Source of the DNA: Streptomyces mobaraensis
GTDB taxonomy: Bacteria; Actinomycetota; Actinomycetes; Streptomycetales; Streptomycetaceae
Assembly: GCF_020099395.1 (NCBI RefSeq)
Contig: NZ_CP083590.1
Location: forward strand, 2,914,001-2,978,000
Reading direction: 5' to 3'
Length of the DNA stretch: 64,000 nt
Shown here piece by piece: positions 1 to 7,391 of this stretch. How positions within the stretch are numbered: position 1 is the first letter of the stretch; each line of letters opens with the position of its first letter. The notes beneath the pieces were generated by a model, which worked only from the letters and a program-made list of their open reading frames with translations, did no database searches and was not told the DNA's origin. The position numbers and the translations under genes were made by a program.

Positions 1-1055
1 CGGGCGGCGACGTCTCGGACAGCGTGCGCCGTGCCCGTCGCATCGCCGACGCCTGCGCCCGTGACGGCGGTCCGCTGCTCCGCAGCATGAGCACGGCCAA
101 CGAGGCGCGCGACATCGACTCCTTCCGCAAGGCGCTGGGTGAGGAGAAGCTCTCCGCGTACGCATCGTCGTACGGCACGTACGTCGCCGCGCAGTACGCG
201 CAGAAGTATCCGGACCGCACCGACCGCTGGGTGCTCGACAGCAACGGCGACCCCGATCCGAAGCGGGTGGGGCGCGGCTGGTCGGCGAATCTGTCGCCGG
301 CCATGGAACAGCGGTTCCCCGACTTCGCCCGGTGGGCCGCCGACCCGGCCCGCGAGAAGGAAGGACCGGCGGACGGGGACGGGCTCCGCCTCGCCCGGCG
401 CGCCGGGGACGTCCGTCCGATGGTCATCGCCCTGGCGGAACGGCTCGACCGCCACCCCAAGCCGACGACCACGCCCGGCAAGCCGCTCACCGGCAACCGG
501 CTGCGGCAGGCACTGCAACTGGCGATGTACAGCGACCGGGCCTTCGCCGACACCGCACAGCTGATCAAGGACGCCGACGACTCACGGGCGACGCCGGTCC
601 TGCCGGCCGCGCTGGCCGGCTCCGTGCCCGAGCACGAGGCGGCCGTGACGGTCTCGACCATATGCAACGACGTGCGGTGGCCGCGGCGTTCCATACCGGC
701 GGCCGCCCGGGACGTGGCGGCCGACCGCGCACGGTACCCGCTCACCGGCGGCATGCCGGCCGGTGTCTTCGCGTGCGCCTTCTGGAAGTGGGCCCCCGCC
801 GAGGAACCCACCCGGATCACCTCCGACGGACCGTCGAACATCCTGATGATCCAGAACCTGCGCGACCCGGCGACACCGTACTTCGGCGCGCTGAAGATGC
901 GGGAGGCGCTGGGGCAGCGGGCCCGGCTCGTCTCGGTGGACGCCGGGGGCCACGGCGTGTACCTGGGCAACGGGAACGCCTGCGGGGACCGGAAGGTCAC
1001 CGACTTCCTCCGCACCGGGAAGCGGCCCGGAAAGGACATGGTCTGCGCCGGCTAG
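1..1055 (+). CDS. Alpha/beta hydrolase, tripeptidyl-aminopeptidase (TAP) type, 5' truncated by window edge
   Basis: The frame is open from base 3 with no start in view, so the N-terminal signal region lies outside the window. The visible part shows the nucleophile-elbow-like segment ASSYGTY, an acid-bearing RDPATPYFGA segment and a GGHGVYLG histidine segment near the C-terminus, which is the order of the Ser-Asp-His triad in TAP-like secreted hydrolases of Streptomyces (TAP C-terminal domain). Members are exported and cleave short peptides from the N-terminus, or act on related esters. The protein ends in a Cys (VCAG), and a second Cys (STICNDV) could pair with it. The exact substrate cannot be told from sequence. 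Confidence 0.8.
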   Translation, partial: GGDVSDSVRRARRIADACARDGGPLLRSMSTANEARDIDSFRKALGEEKLSAYASSYGTYVAAQYAQKYPDRTDRWVLDSNGDPDPKRVGRGWSANLSPAMEQRFPDFARWAADPAREKEGPADGDGLRLARRAGDVRPMVIALAERLDRHPKPTTTPGKPLTGNRLRQALQLAMYSDRAFADTAQLIKDADDSRATPVLPAALAGSVPEHEAAVTVSTICNDVRWPRRSIPAAARDVAADRARYPLTGGMPAGVFACAFWKWAPAEEPTRITSDGPSNILMIQNLRDPATPYFGALKMREALGQRARLVSVDAGGHGVYLGNGNACGDRKVTDFLRTGKRPGKDMVCAG

Positions 1056-1093
1056 CCGGCCGGCGCCCGGCCTCTCCCCTGCCGCCGCTCCCG

Positions 1094-1306
1094 TCAGAAC
1101 AGCTGCCCCTGCCCGTCCATCGGCGGCTCCTCCGGGTCGAACAGCCGGGGCTCGGTGGCCAGGAGGGGTGCCGAGCGGCGGGAGCCCGGACAGGAGACCA
1201 GTTCGTAGGAGATTCTGCGGCCGGGCGGGTCGTGGCGGGCGTAACGGCCGCCCACGACGGCGATCTCGCGGGAGCAGACGGGGCAGGTGCGGCGGGGTGC
1301 GGACAT
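1094..1306 (-). CDS. Small hypothetical protein with an N-terminal CxxC
   Basis: A 70-aa protein beginning MSAPRRTCPVCSREI. Residues C8 and C11 form a CPVC knuckle, and a single further Cys (SCPG) lies near residue 39, so a full four-Cys zinc ribbon is not present. The C-terminus is acidic and ends in GQGQLF. The start at 1306 was chosen because the upstream in-frame extension has no family-like sequence. It lies just downstream of the mutase-like gene on the same strand (41 bp gap) and may be co-transcribed with it. Function unknown; a small metal-binding protein is possible. Confidence 0.6.
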   Translation of the reverse strand: MSAPRRTCPVCSREIAVVGGRYARHDPPGRRISYELVSCPGSRRSAPLLATEPRLFDPEEPPMDGQGQLF

Positions 1307-1346
1307 CGGTCCAGTGTCGCAAATCCACCGGACGGGGAGGGAGCGG

Positions 1347-2948
1347 TCAGAAACTCTCGGTGGGCACGTGGGAACCCCAGACCTCACGGAGCGCCCCGCA
1401 CACCTCGCCCACCGTGGCGCGGGCGCGCAGGGCCTCCTTCATCGGGGGGAGGACGTTCTCCGACGTGCCGGACGCCGCCTCCCGCAGCCGGGCGAGGGCG
1501 GTGTCCACCGCCCGCCGGTCGCGGGCGGCGCGCAGGGCGGCGAGGCGCTCGCACTGCCGGGCCTCGATGGCGGGGTCGACGCGGAGGGGTTCGTACGGCT
1601 CCTCCTCGTCGAGCCGGAAGCGGTTGACGCCGACGACCACGCGGTCGCCGTCGTCGGTCTCCCTGGCGATGCGGTAGGCGTTGCGTTCGATCTCGGCCTT
1701 CTGGAAGCCGCGCTCGATGGCGGCCACCGCGCCGCCCATGTCGTCGATCCGGGTCATGAGGTCGAGGACGGCCCGTTCCAGGTCGTCGGTGAGGGACTCG
1801 ACGGCGTACGAGCCGGCGAACGGGTCGACCGTGGCCGTCACGTCGGTCTCGTGGGCGAGGACCTGCTGGGTGCGCAGGGCGAGGCGGGCGGCCTTGTCGG
1901 TGGGGAGGGCGATGGCCTCGTCGTAGGAGTTGGTGTGCAGGGACTGGGTGCCGCCGAGGACGGCCGCGAGGGCCTGGACGGTCACCCGGACCAGGTTCAG
2001 CTCGGGCTGCTGGGCGGTGAGTTGGACGCCGGCCGTCTGGGTGTGGAACCGCAGCGTCTGCGAGCGGGGATTGCGGGCGCCGAACCGGTCGCGCATCACA
2101 CCGGCCCAGATCCGGCGGGCTGCACGGAACTTGGCGACCTCTTCGAGGAGGGTGGTGCGGGCGACGAAGAAGAAGGAGAGCCGGGGGGCGAAGTCGTCCA
2201 CGTCCATACCGGCGGCGACGGCGGTGCGGACGTACTCGATGCCGTTCGTCAGCGTGAAGGCGATCTCCTGCGCGGGTGAGGCGCCGGCCTCGGCCATGTG
2301 GTAGCCGGAGATGGAGATGGTGTTCCACCGGGGGATCCCGGTGTGGCAGTAGCGGAAGATGTCGGAGGTGAGGCGCAAGGTAGGTGCGGGCGGGAAAATG
2401 TAGGTGCCCCGGGCGATGTACTCCTTGAGGACGTCGTTCTGGACGGTCCCGGTCAGCCGGTCCGCGGGGACGCCCTGTTCCTCGGCCACGATCTCGTACA
2501 TGAGCAGCAGCAGGGCGGCCGGGGCGTTGATGGTCATGGAGGTGGAGACCCGGTCCAGGGGGATGCCGTCGAAGAGGACGCGCATGTCCTCGACGGAGTC
2601 CACGGCGACGCCGACCTTGCCGACCTCGCCCCGGGCCTCCGGCGCGTCGGAGTCGTGACCCATCTGGGTGGGCAGGTCGAAGGCGACGGAGAGGCCGTGG
2701 CCGCCGTGGGCGATGAGCTGCCGGTAGCGGGCGTTGGACTCGGCGGCGGTGCCGAACCCCGCGTACTGCCGCATGGTCCAGGGCCGCCCGGTGTACAGGG
2801 TGGGGTGGATGCCGCGGGTGAAGGGGTACGCGCCGGGTTCGCCGAGCCGGGCCGCGGGGTCCCAGCCTTCGAGCGCCTCGGGCCCGTAGACGGGCCGGAT
2901 GCCGAGGCCCGACTCGGTGGTCCGGGTGGTTTCCGGCTCCTGTGCCAT
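1347..2948 (-). CDS. Methylmalonyl-CoA mutase family catalytic subunit without B12 domain
   Basis: A 533-aa acyl-CoA mutase. It has the substrate channel signature [13 protein letters not shown] (about residues 54-66), [15 protein letters not shown], the [10 protein letters not shown] stretch and [14 protein letters not shown] with the conserved His. The Tyr in RQYAG matches methylmalonyl-CoA mutases; isobutyryl-CoA mutases carry Phe there, so methylmalonyl-type chemistry is favoured, although ethylmalonyl-type MeaA relatives are not excluded. It stops about 200 residues short of full-length mutases, so the adenosylcobalamin-binding domain must come from a separate small subunit, which is not in this window. 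The start at 2948 is supported by a GGGAGGC ribosome site 8 bases upstream; a longer in-frame extension lacks one. Confidence 0.85.
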   Translation of the reverse strand: MAQEPETTRTTESGLGIRPVYGPEALEGWDPAARLGEPGAYPFTRGIHPTLYTGRPWTMRQYAGFGTAAESNARYRQLIAHGGHGLSVAFDLPTQMGHDSDAPEARGEVGKVGVAVDSVEDMRVLFDGIPLDRVSTSMTINAPAALLLLMYEIVAEEQGVPADRLTGTVQNDVLKEYIARGTYIFPPAPTLRLTSDIFRYCHTGIPRWNTISISGYHMAEAGASPAQEIAFTLTNGIEYVRTAVAAGMDVDDFAPRLSFFFVARTTLLEEVAKFRAARRIWAGVMRDRFGARNPRSQTLRFHTQTAGVQLTAQQPELNLVRVTVQALAAVLGGTQSLHTNSYDEAIALPTDKAARLALRTQQVLAHETDVTATVDPFAGSYAVESLTDDLERAVLDLMTRIDDMGGAVAAIERGFQKAEIERNAYRIARETDDGDRVVVGVNRFRLDEEEPYEPLRVDPAIEARQCERLAALRAARDRRAVDTALARLREAASGTSENVLPPMKEALRARATVGEVCGALREVWGSHVPTESF

Positions 2949-3426
2949 GGGCTGCCGCCTCCCGCCGTCCTCGCCTACGAGCAACCGGACTGTAGCGACG
3001 GCCGGGCGGCACTGTCAGGGGGACGCGCAGGCCGGAGAAGGGGGAGACCGGAGAGGAGGGGAGAAAGGTGGCAGGTGACGGGAGGGAGAGGAAGGGAGGA
3101 GCGCGGGCAGGGCCGGGGGGACGTACCCCGCCCGCGCTGTTGCGCGGAGCCTGCGGCATGGGGGGAACTGCGGCTTCCGCGCGGCCGATGACCAGTCGGC
3201 CCACTCCCTACAGCGCCGTGCCCCCGGAAAGCGTCACACCCGGCGTCCCGGCCGGGGAGCCGGCACCGTGGCCGGCGGGCGGCCGGGGCGCAGGGCTGGG
3301 TGACCGGGGCGCGGAGCCGGATGGCCGGGCCGGTGGGACGCCTGCCGGAGGACCACGCGCCGGGTCACCGCCGCGCACCGCCGCGCCCGGCGCCCCGGCC
3401 CTCGCCTCATCCCTTCCGGCGCGCGC
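2949..3426. other. Intergenic stretch with a purine-rich tract
   Basis: No supported gene. Bases 3031-3120 on the + strand are almost all purines (runs of GGGGGAGA, GGAGAGGAGGGG, GGGAGGGAGAGGAAGG), so the minus strand upstream of the mutase gene is a long pyrimidine tract. The rest is GC-rich with G-run repeats. The mutase promoter should lie here, but no convincing -10/-35 pair is visible. Confidence 0.5.
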
Positions 3427-4713
3427 TCAGCCGGCGCGGCCGCGGCTCTCCGGATCGCCCTGGCCGCCGCGGTCGTCACGGTCGTCGCGGTTGTCGTGGT
3501 CGTCGTGGTCCTCGCGGCCCCCGTGATCGCCGCGGTCGTCGTAGGCGTCGCCGGCCCGGTGAGCGCTCCCGTCGTCGCTTCCTCTGTCGTCCTCGTCGTC
3601 CCCGCCGTCCGCCTCGCCCTCCTTGTCGTCCTCGTTCTCCTCGTCGCTTCCGTCGCCGCCGCTCCCGTTGCCGTTGCCGTCACCGGCGACCTGGTCGTGG
3701 TCGTGGACGAGGCGGGTGCAGTAGGCGCGGACGGCGGACGGGCCGCCGGCCCGGCGTTCGAGGGCGTGGACGGCGTCCTCGTCCGCCTGCTCGCGCCACT
3801 TCCCCCGGGTGAGGTAGTCGCGGCAGAGGCCGAGGGCCTGTCGGGAGTCGCCGTCGGCGTCCCCCTGGTACGGGGAGGCCGTCTCCCCGTCCCGGTCGGT
3901 GCCCGCGCCCGGCCCGGCCGAGGGCCGTTCGCTCGGGCGGGGAGTGCCGTGGCCGGAGGGCGAGGGGCCGGCGGGGGGCGGGAGGAGGTGTCCGTCCGCG
4001 CCCTTCCCGTCGCGCCCTCCCTCGGCGCGGCCGCCGGCCGGGCCGTCGGACGCGGAACCGTGGGGACGCGGCCGGACGGTGTGCGGGCCGTCTCCGCCCA
4101 CGGTGCCCGCCCGGTCGTCCACCGCCGCCGGATCGCGGCCGGTGGCGGTGAACGGGGTGGGCACGGCGACGACGCCGGAGAGCACGGCGATGCCGCTCAG
4201 CGCGCACGCGGCCAGGGCCGCGACCAGCACGGCCCGGGCGGGGCGGCGGTGCGGCAGGGAACGCGTCCCGTGCCGGCCGCCGCGGTCGGCGCTCCGGCCG
4301 CGCGGGCCGGTCCCGCTGCCGCGCGCGTCGTTCCGTCCGGCGCGTTCCCACCGCTCGCCCGGTTCTCCGCTCCGGTGCGGGTGGCCGGCCTCCCGGGCCG
4401 CCGAATCGTCGGTCACATGCCGCGACGACACCAACTCCCCCGCGCCCACGGACTGTTCCGAGGGCGCCGCGCGGCGCGCGGCGAGGAAGGCGGCGACGGC
4501 GGCGTCCTCGCCCGGGAGCGGGCGGTCCGGCGCCGGGGCGGGGGCGGCCAGGGCGCGGAGTGCGGCCACGGCGGCGTCCACCCGCTCGGGGTCGGGGGAC
4601 GGCGTGCGGGCAGCACAGGAAGCACAGGGGCCGCACGCGGCGCAGGAGGCGAGCGCCGTTCCGTCCAACCGGTCGTCGTGCCGCAACCAGTCGTGCTCGT
4701 GGTCGTCCGCCAT
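3427..4713 (-). CDS. Single-pass membrane protein coupled to ECF sigma factor, probable anti-sigma-like partner
   Basis: About 428 aa. The N-terminal part holds a cluster of four Cys in ASCAACGPCASC (about residues 24-33) after a His/Asp-rich start (ADDHEHDWLRHDD). One hydrophobic segment (AVLVAALAACALSGIAVLSGVV, about residues 165-186) is followed by a long disordered Pro/Gly/Ser region and a short folded stretch with RDYLTRGKWREQ and a CTRLV Cys. The last 100 residues are extremely Asp/Glu-rich with DDHDNRDDRDDR repeats. The ATG (or GTG at 4716) overlaps the stop of the sigma gene, so the two are translationally coupled. The anti-sigma role is inferred from this position; no clear zinc-binding anti-sigma motif (HxxxCxxC) is visible. 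Confidence 0.7.
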   Translation of the reverse strand: MADDHEHDWLRHDDRLDGTALASCAACGPCASCAARTPSPDPERVDAAVAALRALAAPAPAPDRPLPGEDAAVAAFLAARRAAPSEQSVGAGELVSSRHVTDDSAAREAGHPHRSGEPGERWERAGRNDARGSGTGPRGRSADRGGRHGTRSLPHRRPARAVLVAALAACALSGIAVLSGVVAVPTPFTATGRDPAAVDDRAGTVGGDGPHTVRPRPHGSASDGPAGGRAEGGRDGKGADGHLLPPPAGPSPSGHGTPRPSERPSAGPGAGTDRDGETASPYQGDADGDSRQALGLCRDYLTRGKWREQADEDAVHALERRAGGPSAVRAYCTRLVHDHDQVAGDGNGNGSGGDGSDEENEDDKEGEADGGDDEDDRGSDDGSAHRAGDAYDDRGDHGGREDHDDHDNRDDRDDRGGQGDPESRGRAG

Positions 4714-5444
4714 CACATGTCTTTCTGCGTCCGCGCGCCCAATCGCGTCACACCGCGAGAGGAACGGGAACCGGTGGATGATCCGCGCTGTCCGGGGATG
4801 CCGTCCGGTCCCGGCTGCCCTCTCACTCCGGCACCCCCTTCTCCGGCCTCTCCGGCCCCTCCGGCCTCTCCCGTCGGGTCCGTTCCGTTCATCAGTTGCG
4901 CGAGTCCGCGCAGACCGCGGTGGGCCGCCGTGCGGACGGCGCCGGGCCGTTTGCCGAGCACCTCCGCGGCGGTGGCGGCGTCAAGGCCGACGACCACGCG
5001 CAGGACCACGGCCTCCGCCTGGTCCCGCGGCAGCCGGGCGACCAGCGCGAGGACCCGTTCGGTCCCCAGGGCCTCCAGCGCCTCGCCCGCGGTGTCGGCG
5101 TCCCCGGCGCGCGCGGCGAGTTCGCTGTCGTCGCCGCCGATCACGGGCCGCCGGCCGCGCATCCGTATGTGGTCGAGGGCGCGGTTGCGGGCGATGCGGG
5201 CGGCCCAGCCCCGGAAGCGGTCGGCGTCGCCGGTGAACCGGTCGATGTCGCGGGCGATCTGGAGCCAGGTCTCGGACGCCACGTCCTCGGCGTCGGTCTC
5301 GCCGACGAGCGTGCGCACGTACCCGAGCAGGCGGGGCTGGACGGACCGGTAGACCGCGCGGAAGGCCGTCTCGTCCCCGCCCTGCGCCGCGCGTACCGCG
5401 ACGGTCAGCTCAGCGTCATCCCCCTGCACACCCACATCCTGCAT
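4713..5444 (-). CDS. ECF RNA polymerase sigma factor (sigma-70 family)
   Basis: About 243 aa. Region 2 is clear (AFRAVYRSVQPRLLGYVRTL, then DAEDVASETWLQIARD, then FRGWAARIARNRALDHIR). Region 4 follows (ALVARLPRDQAEAVVLRVVVGLDAATAAEVLGKRPGAVR, written here in order but read as one helix-turn-helix). A Gly/Ala/Glu-rich tail of about 45 residues follows region 4. The start may be the GTG at 5447 or the adjacent ATG at 5444; no strong ribosome site precedes either. It directs RNA polymerase to a small regulon in response to a cell-surface or redox cue, probably controlled by the coupled membrane protein. Confidence 0.88.
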   Translation of the reverse strand: MQDVGVQGDDAELTVAVRAAQGGDETAFRAVYRSVQPRLLGYVRTLVGETDAEDVASETWLQIARDIDRFTGDADRFRGWAARIARNRALDHIRMRGRRPVIGGDDSELAARAGDADTAGEALEALGTERVLALVARLPRDQAEAVVLRVVVGLDAATAAEVLGKRPGAVRTAAHRGLRGLAQLMNGTDPTGEAGGAGEAGEGGAGVRGQPGPDGIPGQRGSSTGSRSSRGVTRLGARTQKDM

Positions 5445-5463
5445 CACTTGCAGAACTCATGAA

Positions 5464-6900
5464 TCAGTAATGCGCGGGTCCGCCCTCGGGCTCACTGCTG
5501 TAGGGGTTCGGCCCGGAACTCCCCGCGCCGGGCGGAGAACCGTACGGCGAACCGTTCGGCGCGCCGTACGACGGCCCGTACGAAGGACCGTACGGGCCGA
5601 CCGGCGCCCCGGGCAACGGGCCCTGGCCCGGCGGCGGGTAGGGAGCGTACGGCCCGGCGGCCGGAGAGGGCCCGGGTGGCACCCCGGGCGTCCCGTACAC
5701 CCCAGGAGCACCGTACGGTCCGGGAGTTGACTGCGGATGGGAGTACGGCCAGGGTCCCGCGTACGGACCGGGAGCCGCGTAAGAACCGGCGGTCGCATAC
5801 GGACCGGCGGTCTCATTCGGACCGGCGGCCGCATACGGACCGACGGCCGCATACGGACCGACGGCCGCATACGGACCGACGGCCGCATACGGACCGACGG
5901 CCACGTAAGGATCGGCGGCCGCATACGCACCACCGGCCCCGGCGGACCCCTCGCACCCCAGCCCCTCCAGCGCCCGCTCCTCCTGCATCCGCGTCAACTG
6001 CCGCACCACCAGCAGCGCCAGAGCGCCCCCGACGGCACACAGCAGGTACCCGAAGGCGCTCGCCCCGGCCAGCATCCTCAGGTTGCGGACGTCGTCCTCC
6101 CAGGCGTCGAACCGTTCCAGCCGGAAGTCGCGGCGCATCTTCGCCTCGGTCAGCGCATAGCCGAAGGCGCTCGCCCCCGCGAGGGCGCCGGCCACGATCC
6201 CGCTCACCCACCACGCGTTGAGCAGCCCCTTCCGCGCGCCCTGCGGGCCGGCGGGGGCGGACGCGCGGTAGATGTCGTTGGCGATCTGCTTGGGGAACCA
6301 CAGGTTGACCACCGGCGTGAACCAGGCACCCGCCGCCCAGCCGCTCCCGAAGCGGTGCGTACCGGGCGCGAGCACCTCGGCGTTGAGCCGCACCCGCCGG
6401 AACCAGGCCGCCCACAGACCGGCCGCGCCCAGCCCCAGCACGGTGGTCACCAGGGAGACCGAGCCGAAGAAGGCGTCCGCCTGGTTCGCCTTGTCCGCGG
6501 TCCCGTCGCTGAGCACGGCGCCCTCCGCCAGCACGTCGCCGAGCGCGCCGCGCTGCTGGAACCGGGCGGCGGCGAGCAGCAGCAGACCGAGCAGCGCCAG
6601 GGTCAGGACGGTGGTGAGCGAGATCCGCACCCCGCGGCGCAGGTCGATCCCCGCGATCCCCGCGAACCCCCCGATCCCGCCGAGCGGCTCGGGCCCGGAC
6701 GCGCCGGCGAACGGCATTTCGCCCACAGGCGGCAGCGGAGGCACAGGAGGCAGCGGAGGCGCATGGGACGGGCGAGGCGGCGGCTCGGGCTGTCCGGCCG
6801 GCACCGCGGCCCCCTCCGGTCCCCGCTGCTCGGCGCCGCACGCCGCGCAGCGGCCGTCCGGTCCGACGGCGGTGGCACGGCATCGACCGCACGGATACAT
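5464..6900 (-). CDS. DUF4328 membrane protein with N-terminal zinc ribbon and C-terminal repeat tail
   Basis: A 478-aa protein starting MYPCGRC; C4xxC7 and C18xxC21 form a short zinc ribbon. A Pro-rich linker is followed by several membrane segments (VLTLALLGLLLLAAARF; LVTTVLGLGAAGLWAAW; GIVAGALAGASAFGYAL; GASAFGYLLCAVGGALALLVV). The conserved segment W-F-x-P-V-x-N-L-W-x-P (WFTPVVNLWFPKQ) is typical of DUF4328. The C-terminal 150 residues are Pro/Tyr/Gly-rich and carry ten hexapeptide repeats (GPYAAV type). The start at 6900 follows a GGGGACGAAGAG ribosome site. Function unknown. Confidence 0.82.
   Translation of the reverse strand: MYPCGRCRATAVGPDGRCAACGAEQRGPEGAAVPAGQPEPPPRPSHAPPLPPVPPLPPVGEMPFAGASGPEPLGGIGGFAGIAGIDLRRGVRISLTTVLTLALLGLLLLAAARFQQRGALGDVLAEGAVLSDGTADKANQADAFFGSVSLVTTVLGLGAAGLWAAWFRRVRLNAEVLAPGTHRFGSGWAAGAWFTPVVNLWFPKQIANDIYRASAPAGPQGARKGLLNAWWVSGIVAGALAGASAFGYALTEAKMRRDFRLERFDAWEDDVRNLRMLAGASAFGYLLCAVGGALALLVVRQLTRMQEERALEGLGCEGSAGAGGAYAAADPYVAVGPYAAVGPYAAVGPYAAVGPYAAAGPNETAGPYATAGSYAAPGPYAGPWPYSHPQSTPGPYGAPGVYGTPGVPPGPSPAAGPYAPYPPPGQGPLPGAPVGPYGPSYGPSYGAPNGSPYGSPPGAGSSGPNPYSSEPEGGPAHY
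5759..5938 (-). repeat. Ten tandem 18-bp units inside the DUF4328 gene
   Basis: Units of 18 bp (consensus GCATACGGACCGACGGCC on the + strand) run head to tail without gaps from 5759 to 5938. Units 5-8 (5831-5902) are identical or nearly so, and outer units are diverged. Each unit encodes one hexapeptide of the form A-A-V-G-P-Y on the minus strand, so copy-number change would keep the frame. Confidence 0.9.
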
Positions 6901-7391
6901 CTCTTCGTCCCCCCACGGAACGCCGGAACGGCACCGGCGGCCAGGCGCCGGTGAGTCGACTGCTCGTCGGCGCCGGCCTGACGGGCGGGGCGGCGGCCGG
7001 CGGGCCGTCGCGTGCGCACCGGGCGACGCGGCCCGCACGTTACGGGCAACGGACCGCTCCCGTCCAGAAGAGACCGGGTCCCGTCCATAAGAGGCCGGGC
7101 GCGAACGGCCGACCGGAGAGAACCGGCCACATACGGCGTCCGGAAGACACCCGGAAGACACCCGGAAGGCACCCGGCCGGGCCTCCGAGGCCCGGCCACG
7201 GGCGGTCGACGGCCCGGCCAAGGGCGGTCGACGGCCCGGACCCCCGTGCGCGGTGTGACGGAATCCGGCCGTTCGGCGCTGAGGGAAGTGCGCGCCTCAC
7301 CAAGGCGCGTGGCGGGCGACGGCCGCGGCCTCTCCTGTGGGGGGTGGTGGCCCGGCCGTCCCCGCGCCCGCGCCGGCGCGCGAAGCCCGCG
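6901..7391. other. Intergenic region with short tandem repeats
   Basis: No gene supported. It contains three copies of an 11-bp unit CGGAAGACACC (7141-7173, third copy with one change), two copies of the 22-bp unit beginning CCCGGCCACGGGCGGTCGAC (7191-7212 and 7213-7234, one difference), and an approximate 21-bp duplication around 7060-7100 (CCCGTCCAGAAGAGACCGGG / CCCGTCCATAAGAGGCCGGG). The region lies between two minus-strand genes. Confidence 0.6.

Noticed and set aside
5759..5938. Possible CRISPR or iteron array
   Set aside because: The units are contiguous, in frame and encode a low-complexity tail of a membrane protein.
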